Below the pieces are notes generated by a model that was given only the letters and a program-made list of their open reading frames with translations, was not told the DNA's origin and ran no database searches. DNA of 64,000 nucleotides from Azospirillum cavernae (lineage in GTDB: Bacteria > Pseudomonadota > Alphaproteobacteria > Azospirillales > Azospirillaceae): the NCBI RefSeq assembly GCF_003590795.1, contig NZ_QYUL01000001.1, positions 1,443,001 through 1,507,000 of the forward strand. Reading direction: 5' to 3'. Below are positions 40,531 through 50,178 of this stretch, one piece after another. The first letter of the stretch is position 1; the number at the start of each line of letters is the position of its first letter. The position numbers were made by a program, and so were the translations under genes.

Positions 40531-41694
40531 TCACGTCGGTTGCGCGACCGCGCCCGGCTTCATCGCTTTCAGCATGATCGAAGCGCGCCAGAATCCCAGC
40601 TCGGCCCCATCGACGAAATGAACATGCTGGTCGGCGGACAGATCGCCGACCAGACAGGTGATGGTCGTCGCCTTGGCCCGCGCCGTCCCATAACGGATCA
40701 ACCCGGCGGCGGCGGCCTGGGCCAGCCGACGTTCAATCGCGACGGCCTCATCTTCGGTGACGTCCAGCACCATGCGCGGCCCGCCCGCCGCTTTGCGGAA
40801 GTCCGACCGTTCGGCCATCGTTCGCTTGTACTGCTCTGGATCAAAGCCGGGCAGCGTGATCTTGAACAGCAGCAGCAAACGCATGATGGCCGATTGCAGC
40901 AAGGCCGCCGCCACCCGGCGAACACCTTCGCCCGGTTTGCCGCCGCGCGCCTCCATCCGCAAGGCGCGCCAAGACGGCGGCCAACGCGCCCGCAGCCGTT
41001 CGCCGGAGCCAAGCGGCGCGGCGACTTCGGTGGGAACGACGCTTTCAATCGCGGCCTGCATGCGCGCCAGAGTCGCCAACCCCGCCGGGCCATCCTCCAG
41101 CGCGTCAATGATGACGCACAGAACCGTGCCGCGACGCTGCGGCACCGGACTCCAGCGGCAGGACACCGCCTCCAACCCCGGCAACGGCCCCGGCGCGGGA
41201 TCAAGCCGCCAGCGCGCGTCCTCCTTCACCCATGAATCCGCCGCGACGACGCCGCTGCCCAGAAACAGGCCAAAGCAATTGCCCTTGCCAAAATCATGCA
41301 GCGCCGCCATCACCTCCAACCCCTGCTCCAACAAAGCGTGAACCGGAACGACGCCAATGCGCAGGGGGACGTCCATCACCTCGTCCGCCCAATGGGCCAG
41401 GGCGGTCAGCGCGGCTCGCGCCTCCCCCTCCCGCCCCGGCGGGACGGCGGCGATAGCCCCGTCGCCACCGAACTGGCAGGCCACCGGATCGTCGCCGACC
41501 TGCACCGCCTTCGACAGGACGGCGACGACGGCGGCGGCGACGAAATTCACGTCGCGGTGCCGACCCTCGGCGGCCAAACGGGTGCTGCCGATCACGTCGG
41601 CGATGGCGAGCGACCAATCGCCGCCCAACGCCGCGTAGCGGCTGGGGTCCGACGCCTCCGCCGCAAAATCATGGATCGCTGGCAAACGCCGCAT
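40531..41694 (-). CDS. Class III cyclase-like protein (DUF3095 type), copy B
   Basis: A 387-aa paralogue of the downstream copy. The first 60 residues are almost identical (Asp33 and Asp78 kept), and the middle (about 200-290) is the most divergent. The C-terminal MVLDVTEDEAVAIERRL block is kept. The two genes are tandem in the same direction and separated by a palindromic element, so one arose by duplication. It is not obvious which is ancestral. Confidence 0.75.
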   Translation of the reverse strand: MRRLPAIHDFAAEASDPSRYAALGGDWSLAIADVIGSTRLAAEGRHRDVNFVAAAVVAVLSKAVQVGDDPVACQFGGDGAIAAVPPGREGEARAALTALAHWADEVMDVPLRIGVVPVHALLEQGLEVMAALHDFGKGNCFGLFLGSGVVAADSWVKEDARWRLDPAPGPLPGLEAVSCRWSPVPQRRGTVLCVIIDALEDGPAGLATLARMQAAIESVVPTEVAAPLGSGERLRARWPPSWRALRMEARGGKPGEGVRRVAAALLQSAIMRLLLLFKITLPGFDPEQYKRTMAERSDFRKAAGGPRMVLDVTEDEAVAIERRLAQAAAAGLIRYGTARAKATTITCLVGDLSADQHVHFVDGAELGFWRASIMLKAMKPGAVAQPT

Positions 41695-41797
41695 GGGCGC
41701 GACTCCGCAGGTTTGGGCGTGTTCGGTCCAACGTTGTTACGTAAGCCCGAACGCCGCGCCGTCAACCGCTGCGGCGGTCCCCGTCATCGCGTGCCGA

Positions 41798-42232
41798 TCA
41801 CAAAACCTCGGTCAACGTGTCCATGATCGCCTTTTCCCGGTCAATCACCGCCAACTCGTCACCGACAAAGTCCCGCATGGAGATCAGGCCGACCACCTTC
41901 CCATCCTCGACCACCGGCAGGTGACGCAGGGTGTTGGTCGCCATGCAGCGCAGCGCCTCGCCAACCGTGGTGGCGAGGCCGGTGGTGACGGGGCAACGGG
42001 TCATCACGCTGCTCAACAGGGTGGCGTCGGGGTCCAGCCCGTCGGCCACGACCCGGTCGGTCAGGTCACGTTCGGTGAAGATGCCGATGGCGTGATCGCC
42101 CGGATCGGTGACGACGACGGACGCCACACGCTCGTCCCGCATCCGCTGGGCCGCGTCGCGCGCGCTGGCGGTCGGCGGCAGCGCCACGACCCGATGATTG
42201 TGGACGAGATCCCCAACGGTGCGATTCATCAT
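41798..42232 (-). CDS. CBS-domain pair protein
   Basis: A 144-aa protein made of two CBS motifs (RVASVVVTDPGDHAIGIFTERDL, then RHLPVVEDGKVVGLISMRDFV), a ligand-sensing module that usually binds adenosyl compounds. There is no effector domain. The frame opens at 42487, but the ATG-ATG at 42232 is preceded by GGGAGG and gives MMNRTVGDL. The upstream extension lacks conserved features and was rejected. Confidence 0.88.
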   Translation of the reverse strand: MMNRTVGDLVHNHRVVALPPTASARDAAQRMRDERVASVVVTDPGDHAIGIFTERDLTDRVVADGLDPDATLLSSVMTRCPVTTGLATTVGEALRCMATNTLRHLPVVEDGKVVGLISMRDFVGDELAVIDREKAIMDTLTEVL

Positions 42233-42620
42233 GATGATCCTCCCGAAGCTTGTGAACCCGCAATGGGATTCCCTGCCCGCCGGTTCACGCCAGCAAGTTT
42301 TCGCATTGCAAAAAACTGGGTCTTTGAGTATTTGGCCGTGGAAAAGCAAAACACGCGCCGATGAAATCCTAATCCCGCGCGCTGTCTGTGACGAGTGCGT
42401 GACGACCAAGACCAACGCATGTTCGCCATGCTCGCCCAACATGCGACAGATCCGCACGATTCCACCGTTCGGAAGAAGAGTTGGCACGGGAAATTAAAGG
42501 TCACAGCCCACGCCACAATCCATTAACCGTTGCTAAACCAAATGCTGCGAAAAATGACAAATTCATTCACGCCGGGTTAACCCGTCCGAAAACGCGTCAA
42601 GAATAGGGACATCGCGCTTC
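42233..42620 (+). promoter_or_regulatory. 388-bp divergent intergenic region with CtrA-like box
   Basis: The region lies between the divergent CBS and PilZ-like genes. A near-match to the CtrA site TTAA-N7-TTAA is at 42523-42537 (TTAACCGTTGCTAAA; last half-site TAAA). A 12-bp palindrome CGGGTTAACCCG is at 42573-42584. The box lies about 84 bases upstream of the PilZ-like ATG. No -10/-35 is convincing, and the rest holds no gene I can support. Confidence 0.4.
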
Positions 42621-42977
42621 ATGTCGTGGCTGTCAAAATTCAGTGGTGGCGGCAAGGCCGCAGCCGCCGCCGCAGCGGCGAAGGGCGCGCAACCGACCAC
42701 TCCGCCAACCATCGTCATCGACCACACCGAATATGTGCCGGAGGAGTTTGCGATTGGCTCCTTTCGGCTCCGTCCCTATGAAGGCGACCTGATCGCCCGT
42801 CAGCAGTTCGATTTCCGCATGGTTTTCGATCTGGGCGAGGATCCGGTGGACGTCGCCTGCCATGGCCTGGTGGTGAAGATGACTCCAGAGACCGGCCTGG
42901 TCGCCCGTTACAAAAGCCCGCAGCCCTTTTATGAAAAGAAGCTGATGGACTACATCCGGGCCTGGAAGGGTCTGTAA
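42621..42977 (+). CDS. Small PilZ-like protein
   Basis: A 118-aa soluble protein. After a Gly/Ala-rich linker, a beta-rich core (SFRLRPYEGDLIARQQFDFRM, VACHGLVVKMTPETGLVARY) ends in a helix (KLMDYIRAWKGL). The layout resembles a PilZ fold, but the RxxxR and DxSxxG c-di-GMP signature is not clear, so c-di-GMP binding is uncertain. The CtrA-like box upstream suggests motility or cell-cycle control. Confidence 0.5.
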   Translation: MSWLSKFSGGGKAAAAAAAAKGAQPTTPPTIVIDHTEYVPEEFAIGSFRLRPYEGDLIARQQFDFRMVFDLGEDPVDVACHGLVVKMTPETGLVARYKSPQPFYEKKLMDYIRAWKGL

Positions 42978-43049
42978 CCCGCCCGCCATTGCAACGTCTC
43001 GCCACTGAATGGAGTGGCCCCGCCACCGCAGAACCCCTATATCTGTGGC

Positions 43050-44972
43050 ATGACGATCCGCCTGCTCCCTGAGATCCTGGTCAACCGCATCGCCGCCGGC
43101 GAGGTGGTCGAACGTCCCGCCGCCGCCGTGAAGGAGCTGGTGGAAAACGCCATCGACGCCGGGGCCACCCGCATCGACATCGTGGTGCGCGACGGCGGCA
43201 AGACGCTGATTTCGATCACCGACGACGGCTGCGGCATGACGCCGGACGAGCTGTCGCTCGCGGTCGAACGCCACGCCACCTCCAAACTGCCCGGCGACGA
43301 TCTGCTCGACATCCGGTCCCTGGGCTTCCGGGGGGAGGCGCTGCCGTCGATTGGCGCGGTCAGCCATCTGACCATCACCAGCCGCCCGCGCGGGGCCGAC
43401 AGCGCCTGGAGCCTGACCGTCAACGCCGGGGCCAAGGGAACCCCGCAACCCGCAGCCCTGGCCCACGGCACGCGGATCGAGGCGCGCGACCTGTTCGCCG
43501 CCGTTCCCGCCCGGCTGAAATTCCTGAAGGCGCCGCGCACCGAATACGACCACATCGCCGATTGCGTCGAACGTCTGGCGATGGCCCATCCCGGCGTCGC
43601 CTTCACCCTGTCCGACGGCGGCGGCGGCAGCCGGTCGGGCCTGCGGCTGACGGCGGCGCAGGGCGAGTTGCTCGACGCCCGTTTGACTCGTCTCGGCGCG
43701 CTGATGGGCCGCGATTTCCAGGAAAACGCCATTCCGGTGGAGGCGATGCGGGAGGCCGTGACCCTGTTCGGCTGGATCGGCCTGCCCACCCTGCACCGCC
43801 CGACCGCGCGCCACCAGCATCTGTTCGTCAATGGCCGTCCGGTGCGCGACAAGCTGATGGTCGGCGCGGTGCGCGCCGCCTACGCCGATTTCCTGCCGCG
43901 CGACCGCCACCCGCTGCTCGCCCTTTTCCTGGAGATCGACCCGCAGGAGGTGGACGTCAACGTCCACCCGGCCAAGGCCGAGGTGCGCTTTCGCGACCAA
44001 GGTTTGGTGCGCGGGCTGATCGTCGGTTCGCTGAAACGGGCGCTGGCCGACGCCGGGCATCGCGCCTCGACCACGGTCGGGCTGGCGACTCTGGGCGCGT
44101 TGCGCCCGCAGGGCGACGGGGCGGAATCGGGGAGCGGCGCGGCTTTCACCCCCTCCCCCCTGCCCTATGGGCGCGGCGGCGGCGGATCCGGTTGGGGCGG
44201 CTCCTCCTGGGGCGGCAATCCGCCGGTCACGCCGGGAATGGCCGAACGGGTCAACGCCTTCCAAGCGCCCTACCCCATGCCGACCCAACCACCCGGCCTG
44301 CCCCCCTTGCAAGGCCGCCTGTCCGGCTTCGCCCCGGCGGCCCGCCCGCCCGAATACGCCCCCGCCAGCGCCAACGCGCCCGCCCCCGACAGCCACCCGC
44401 TGGGCGCGGCGCGGGCGCAGTTGCACAACACCTACATCGTCGCCCAGACGCGCGAGGGCATCGTCATCGTCGATCAGCACGCCGCGCACGAACGGCTGGT
44501 CTATGAACGGATGAAAAGCGCCCTGCTCGACGGCGGGGTGAAGCGCCAAGCCCTGCTGATTCCCGAACTGGTTGAGTTGGACGAGCCGTCGGCCAACCGC
44601 CTGCTGGGCCGCGCCGCCGAACTGGCCGAGTTGGGGTTGCTGGTGGAGGGCTTCGGCCCCGGCTGCGTCCTGGTCCGCGAGGTTCCCGCCCTGCTGGGCC
44701 AATCCGACGTCAAGGGCCTCGTCGCCGATCTGGCCGAGGAACTGGCCGAGTTGGGCGACGCCCTGTCCCTGAAAGAGCGCCTGGAAGCGGTGTGCGGCAC
44801 CATGGCCTGCCACGGCTCCGTCCGCGCCGGTCGGGCGCTGGGCATTGAAGAGATGAACGCCCTGCTCCGCCAGATGGAAGCCACCCCCCACAGCGGCCAA
44901 TGCAACCACGGCCGCCCCACCTATGTGGAGTTGAAGCTCGCCGACATCGAACGGCTGTTCGGGCGGCGGTGA
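43050..44972 (+). CDS. mutL: DNA mismatch repair protein MutL
   Basis: A GHKL ATPase that links MutS to strand removal (640 aa). The N-terminal ATPase motifs are [41 protein letters not shown] and, further on, [13 protein letters not shown] Gly/Pro-rich linker (about 360-460) is followed by a C-terminal dimerisation domain with [14 protein letters not shown] and the CPHGRP-like [11 protein letters not shown]. The ATG at 43050 starts MTIRLLPE. An upstream GTG at 43014 is in frame but less likely. Confidence 0.95.
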   Translation: MTIRLLPEILVNRIAAGEVVERPAAAVKELVENAIDAGATRIDIVVRDGGKTLISITDDGCGMTPDELSLAVERHATSKLPGDDLLDIRSLGFRGEALPSIGAVSHLTITSRPRGADSAWSLTVNAGAKGTPQPAALAHGTRIEARDLFAAVPARLKFLKAPRTEYDHIADCVERLAMAHPGVAFTLSDGGGGSRSGLRLTAAQGELLDARLTRLGALMGRDFQENAIPVEAMREAVTLFGWIGLPTLHRPTARHQHLFVNGRPVRDKLMVGAVRAAYADFLPRDRHPLLALFLEIDPQEVDVNVHPAKAEVRFRDQGLVRGLIVGSLKRALADAGHRASTTVGLATLGALRPQGDGAESGSGAAFTPSPLPYGRGGGGSGWGGSSWGGNPPVTPGMAERVNAFQAPYPMPTQPPGLPPLQGRLSGFAPAARPPEYAPASANAPAPDSHPLGAARAQLHNTYIVAQTREGIVIVDQHAAHERLVYERMKSALLDGGVKRQALLIPELVELDEPSANRLLGRAAELAELGLLVEGFGPGCVLVREVPALLGQSDVKGLVADLAEELAELGDALSLKERLEAVCGTMACHGSVRAGRALGIEEMNALLRQMEATPHSGQCNHGRPTYVELKLADIERLFGRR

Positions 44973-45023
44973 CGTGTCGGGTTGCCGCGCCACCGCCTGA
45001 GTGATGGCGGCGGTCATCGCACG

Positions 45024-45056
45024 AAAAAAGCGCGCCCCTTGCGGAGCGCGCTTTTC
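45024..45056. terminator. Bidirectional terminator between mutL and ilvC
   Basis: AAAAGCGCGC pairs with GCGCGCTTTT around a CCCTTGCGGA loop, with A- and T-rich flanks. It can serve both converging genes. Confidence 0.85.
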
Positions 45057-45082
45057 CGTTCACCAACGCGGCTTTGAACCGA

Positions 45083-46120
<1,038 letters not shown>

Positions 46121-46160
46121 TCACAGCAAATGAAGAGGGTGTGCGTCCTCTTGCGGGCGG

Positions 46161-46190
46161 ATTACTCCATTGAGCAAAGCCGTCCGTCAA
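46161..46190 (-). promoter_or_regulatory. Candidate ilvC promoter
   Basis: On the minus strand TTGACG (46185-46190) and AGTAAT (46161-46166) are separated by 18 bases, about 60 bases upstream of the ilvC ATG. Confidence 0.45.
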
Positions 46191-46212
46191 GCGAAACAAT
46201 CGCATGGTTGTG

Positions 46213-46247
46213 CGGCGAACGCGGGAAGCTTCCTTGCGTTTTCGCCG
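46213..46247. other. Hairpin between ilvN and ilvC
   Basis: CGGCGAA pairs with TTCGCCG, with an inner GGAAGCTTCC palindrome. There is no T tract, so it is structured intergenic RNA, possibly a processing or partial attenuation site, rather than a normal terminator. Confidence 0.4.
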
Positions 46248-46274
46248 CTGCAACCGTTCCAACAAACCACGGCG

Positions 46275-46784
46275 TCAGAAGCCGCTGGCGCCCTTGGACA
46301 TGGCGACGACGCCGGTGCGGCTGGCTTCGACCAGCCCCAACTGGGCCATCAACCCAACAAAATCATCGACCTGTTCGGTGGTCCCGGTCAGCTCGAAGAC
46401 AAAGGAGGTCAGCGTCGCGTCCAGCACGGTGGCCTTGAAGATGTCGGCCAGACGCAGCGCCTCGATGCGCTTTTCGCCGGTTCCCGCCACCTTGACCAGC
46501 GCCAATTCGCGTTCCACCGACGGGCCTTCGTCGGTCAGGTCATGAACCCGATGGACCGGCACAAGACGGCTGAGCTGCGCCTTGATCTGCTCAATGATCA
46601 TCCGGGTGCCAGACGTCACCAGCGTGATGCGCGACACATGGTCGGCGTTGTTGACCTCCGCCACCGTCAGGCTTTCGATGTTGTAGCCACGCCCGGAAAA
46701 CAGGCCGATGACGCGCGCCAACACGCCCGGCTCATTGTCCACCAGCACGGCGATGGTGTGCTTTTCGATCTTGCTCTCGTCCAT
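46275..46784 (-). CDS. ilvN: Acetolactate synthase small subunit
   Basis: The regulatory subunit gives valine feedback control and stimulates the catalytic subunit (169 aa, the long IlvH-type form). An N-terminal ACT domain (TIAVLVDNEPGVLARVIGLFSGRGYNIESL) is followed by the C-terminal ALS_ss_C region. The ATG at 46784 follows GGGGGAG; a TTG three codons earlier has poor spacing. It lies 41 bases after ilvB. Confidence 0.94.
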   Translation of the reverse strand: MDESKIEKHTIAVLVDNEPGVLARVIGLFSGRGYNIESLTVAEVNNADHVSRITLVTSGTRMIIEQIKAQLSRLVPVHRVHDLTDEGPSVERELALVKVAGTGEKRIEALRLADIFKATVLDATLTSFVFELTGTTEQVDDFVGLMAQLGLVEASRTGVVAMSKGASGF

Positions 46785-46825
46785 AATACCCAAACTCCCC
46801 CGAAAATCGCGCCGTCAGCCGTTTT

Positions 46826-48589
46826 TTAGACCAGGACCATGCCGTCTTCCGGCGTCGCCGACGACGGGGTGTCTTCCGGGCCGAGCAGGATCTCGTTGTG
46901 AGCCTTGCCGCCGGGGATCATCGGGAAGCAGTTTTCCTTGGGATCGACCGCGATGTCGACGATGCAGGGGCGGTCGGTGACGGCCAGCATCTTTTCGATG
47001 ACCTCGTCCACCTCGGCCACCGTGGTGGCGCGCAGGCCGACGCAGCCCCAGGCCTCCGCCAGCTTGACGAAGTCGGGCAGCGCTTCCGAATAGCTTTGCG
47101 AGAAGCGCGAACCGTGCAGCAGCTCCTGCCACTGGCGCACCATGCCCATATATTGGTTGTTCAGAATGAACACCTTGACCGGGGCGCGGTACTGAACGGC
47201 GGTGCCGATTTCCTGCATGTTCATCAGGAAGCTGGCCTCGCCCGACACGTCCACCACGATGGCCTCGGGGTGGGCGATCTGCGCGCCGATGGCGGCGGGC
47301 AGGCCGTACCCCATGGTGCCAAGCCCGCCCGAGGTCATCCAGCGGTTGGGCTGGTCGAAGGGCAGGAATTGAGCGGCCCACATCTGGTGCTGGCCGACTT
47401 CCGTCGTGATGTAATGATCCTTGCCGCGCAGCGCCTCGCGCAGACGCTCCAGCGCGTATTGCGGCTTGATGACCGATTCGGTGCGGTTGTAGTTCAGGCA
47501 ATTGCGGGCGCGCCAGCCCTCAATCTGCTTCCACCAATCCTTCAGCGCCGCCTGATCGGCGCGCTTCTGGCGGGCCTTCCACATGGTCAGCATGGCTTCG
47601 AGAACGGCGCCGCAGTCACCAACGATGGGAATGTCGACCACGACGTTCTTGTTGATCGAGCTGGGATCGATGTCGACGTGGATCTTCTTCGAGCCGGGCG
47701 CGAATTCCGACAGCTTGCCGGTCACGCGGTCGTCGAAGCGGGCGCCGATGTTGATCATCACATCGCAATTGTACATGGCGAGATTCGCCTCGTACGTGCC
47801 ATGCATGCCCAACATGCCGAGCCACTGAGCGTCGGACGCCGGGAAGGCGCCCAGACCCATCAGGGTCGAGGTGATCGGAAAGCCGGTGGTCTTGACGAAC
47901 TGGGTCAACAGCTTGGCCGCCATCGGCCCGGCGTTGATGACGCCACCACCGGTGTAGAAGACCGGGCGCTTGGCGCTGGCGATCAGTTCGATCGCCTCCT
48001 CGACGCGGGCGATCTCCGGCTTGACCTGAGGACGGTAGGTCTTGTGCTTGACCTCGGTCGGGGGGACATAGATCCCGTCGGCGAACTGGACGTCCTTCGG
48101 CACGTCGATCAACACGGGGCCGGGGCGGCCGCTGCGGGCGACGTAGAAGGCCTCGTGCATGATGCGGGCGAGGTTGTTGACGTCCTTCACCAGATAATTG
48201 TGCTTGGTGCAAGGCCGGGTGATGCCGGTGGTGTCGGCCTCTTGGAAGGCGTCGTTGCCGATCAAATGGGTCGGCACCTGACCCGACACGCAGACCAGCG
48301 GAATGCTGTCGCAGAGCGCGTCCAGCAGGCCGGTCACGGCGTTGGTCGCGCCCGGACCCGACGTCACCAGCACGCAGCCGACCTTGCCGGTCGAACGCGC
48401 GTAGCCTTCCGCCGCGTGGACCGCCGCCTGTTCGTGCCGCACCAGGATGTGGCGAAGATCGTTCTGCTGGAACAGCGCGTCGTAAATGGGAAGTACGGCG
48501 CCGCCGGGATAGCCGAAGATGGTGTCAACGCCCTGATCCTTCAGAGCCTTGATGATGATCTGGGCGCCGGTCAGCTTCTGTTCAGGCAT
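46826..48589 (-). CDS. ilvB: Acetolactate synthase catalytic subunit
   Basis: A ThDP-dependent enzyme that makes acetolactate and acetohydroxybutyrate (587 aa). The ThDP-activating Glu53 is in RHEQAAVHAAEGYAR. The FAD/central domain includes GMLGMHGTYEANLAMYNCD. The ThDP/Mg motif reads SGEASFLMNMQE then NNQYMGM, with Glu instead of the usual Asp in GDG/GDA. The position before ilvN and ilvC fits the ilvBNC operon. Confidence 0.95.
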   Translation of the reverse strand: MPEQKLTGAQIIIKALKDQGVDTIFGYPGGAVLPIYDALFQQNDLRHILVRHEQAAVHAAEGYARSTGKVGCVLVTSGPGATNAVTGLLDALCDSIPLVCVSGQVPTHLIGNDAFQEADTTGITRPCTKHNYLVKDVNNLARIMHEAFYVARSGRPGPVLIDVPKDVQFADGIYVPPTEVKHKTYRPQVKPEIARVEEAIELIASAKRPVFYTGGGVINAGPMAAKLLTQFVKTTGFPITSTLMGLGAFPASDAQWLGMLGMHGTYEANLAMYNCDVMINIGARFDDRVTGKLSEFAPGSKKIHVDIDPSSINKNVVVDIPIVGDCGAVLEAMLTMWKARQKRADQAALKDWWKQIEGWRARNCLNYNRTESVIKPQYALERLREALRGKDHYITTEVGQHQMWAAQFLPFDQPNRWMTSGGLGTMGYGLPAAIGAQIAHPEAIVVDVSGEASFLMNMQEIGTAVQYRAPVKVFILNNQYMGMVRQWQELLHGSRFSQSYSEALPDFVKLAEAWGCVGLRATTVAEVDEVIEKMLAVTDRPCIVDIAVDPKENCFPMIPGGKAHNEILLGPEDTPSSATPEDGMVLV

Positions 48590-48608
48590 AGCTCACGACC
48601 TTCTCAAA

Positions 48609-48745
48609 GGGGCGCCTCTCCTTCGGGCGCCCGTATCCCCGGGACTGCCACGCCCCCAACAAGGCTATGCCGCGAAAACAACGGCTTAGCCCCAAAGACC
48701 AGGGGCGGGAGCGGCAAATTAGCCAAAAGAACGCGCGGCGGTCAA
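48609..48745 (-). promoter_or_regulatory. ilvB promoter and structured leader
   Basis: On the minus strand TTGACC (48740-48745) and GCTAAT (48718-48723) are separated by 16 bases. The roughly 120-base leader contains a hairpin (GGGCGCC at 48610-48616 with GGCGCCC at 48626-48632), followed only by TTT. It could affect ilvB expression, but no convincing branched-chain leader peptide was found. The rest of 48590-48898 holds no gene. Confidence 0.4.
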
Positions 48746-48898
48746 CTCATTTTGCGAATGATCGACAAGTTTTTTTGCCGCAGTTTTTCCGATTGTTGCG
48801 CATTGGCGTCACGAATGGAAACCGCGCCCGTCGGGCCGATGCGCCAACGGCGGCCACCCGTAGAGGGATGACCGCCGTTGTCTCAAGGATGGACCGGG

Positions 48899-48931
48899 AA
48901 AAGGCGCGGAGCGGCGAACCGCCCCGCCCCG
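48899..48931 (-). terminator. Terminator after the aminotransferase gene
   Basis: On the minus strand a GGCGGGGCGG-type arm and CCGCTCCGCGCC form a stem capped by TTCG and followed by TTTT. It starts 3 bases after the aminotransferase stop. Confidence 0.75.
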
Positions 48932-48933
48932 TT

Positions 48934-50145
48934 TCAGGTGTATTCTTTCAGCAACCCGCACAGGCGGCGAACGCCTTCGCGGATGCGCTCCGGCTTGGTG
49001 ACGGAGAAGGCCAGACGCAGCGTGTTGTGCCCCGAACGGTCGGCGTGGAAGGCCGATCCGGGAACGAAGGCGACGTTGGATTCCTTGATCGCGCGCGCCA
49101 ACAAAGCGGTGCCGTTGACGCTGTCCGGCGCTTCGACCCAGACGAACAGGCCGCCTTCGGGCTTGGTCCAGGTGACGCCGGGGGGCGCGAACTCCTCCAG
49201 CGCCGCCAGCATGGCGTCGCGGCGCTCCTTGTAATGACTCTTCAGCACCTTGATGTGGCTGTCGAAAAGCTGCGACACCACGTCGTGCATGACCATCTGG
49301 TTGATCGTGCTGGCGTGCAGATCGGCGGCCTGCTTCATCAGAACCAAGCGGTTGATGACCTCGGGCGCGGCGTTGACCCAGCCGATGCGCAGGGCCGGAA
49401 CCATCGTCTTGGAGAAGGTGCCGCAATAGATGACGTTGGTCAGCACGCCGCCGTTGCGGGCGCAATCCAACGCCGAAATCAGGGGCAATTGCTCGCCGTC
49501 ATAGCGCAGTTCGGAATAGGCGGTGTCCTCGATCACCGGCACGCCAGCGGCGGTGCAAAGATCCAGAATGGCTTCGCGGCGGGCCAGCGAAATGGTGGTG
49601 CCGTTGGGATTCTGGAAATCGGGGACGAGGTAGAAGAATTTCGGCTTCTGCGCCAGGGCCGCTTCCAGCGCCGCCAGTTCCGGGCCTTCCTCTTCCATCG
49701 GGATGGAGAGATAGACCGGCTCATAGGGCGAAAAGGCCTGAAGCGCGCCGAGATAGGTCGGGCGCGTCACCACGATCTTGTCGCCAGGGCCGATCAGCAG
49801 CTTGCCGACGAACTCCAACACCTGCTGCGACCCGTTGGTGACGAGCACGCCGTCCAGCCCGACATTGACGCCGTTGCGACCCATATACTCCGAAATCCAC
49901 TCACGCAGCGGCGTGTAGCCTTCGGTGATCGAATATTGCAGGGCGCCGCCGGCGCCGCCGTTGGACTGGAAAATCTTCTCATAGGCCCGCGCCAGGGCCG
50001 AGGTCGGAAACAGGTCCGGGTCGGGAATGCCGCCCGCGAAGGAAATGATCTCCGGCCGGTCGATCAGCTTCAACAGCTCACGGATTTCCGACGCCGTCAT
50101 GCCGCCCACGCGGCTTGCGAACACATGACCCCAATCAACCGACAC
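48934..50145 (-). CDS. PLP-dependent class I/II aminotransferase
   Basis: A 403-aa fold-type I aminotransferase. The substrate-binding SFAGGIPDPDLFP, the cofactor segment NPNGTTISLARRE and the PLP lysine in YCGTFSKTMVPALRIGW are present. The overall pattern is close to the 2-aminoadipate/MocR-like aminotransferase group, but without a DNA-binding domain. The substrate is uncertain; proximity to ilv genes suggests amino-acid metabolism. The GTG at 50145 has AGGAG upstream and was preferred over the longer frame. Confidence 0.85.
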   Translation of the reverse strand: MSVDWGHVFASRVGGMTASEIRELLKLIDRPEIISFAGGIPDPDLFPTSALARAYEKIFQSNGGAGGALQYSITEGYTPLREWISEYMGRNGVNVGLDGVLVTNGSQQVLEFVGKLLIGPGDKIVVTRPTYLGALQAFSPYEPVYLSIPMEEEGPELAALEAALAQKPKFFYLVPDFQNPNGTTISLARREAILDLCTAAGVPVIEDTAYSELRYDGEQLPLISALDCARNGGVLTNVIYCGTFSKTMVPALRIGWVNAAPEVINRLVLMKQAADLHASTINQMVMHDVVSQLFDSHIKVLKSHYKERRDAMLAALEEFAPPGVTWTKPEGGLFVWVEAPDSVNGTALLARAIKESNVAFVPGSAFHADRSGHNTLRLAFSVTKPERIREGVRRLCGLLKEYT

Positions 50146-50178
50146 GACGATTCTCCTGGACTGGTAGGGACGCCACAT

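Noticed and set aside
42233..42487. N-terminal extension of the CBS protein
   Set aside because: The strong GGGAGG site at the inner ATG and a normal CBS length make the extension unlikely.
42198..42516. Two overlapping frames in the CBS/PilZ-like intergenic region
   Set aside because: Cys/Ser-rich translations with no ribosome-binding site or family features; one overlaps the CBS gene start.
48609..48711. Leader-peptide attenuator for ilvB
   Set aside because: The hairpin is present, but no short frame with an AUG and a run of Ile, Leu or Val codons precedes it, and the T tract is only TTT.
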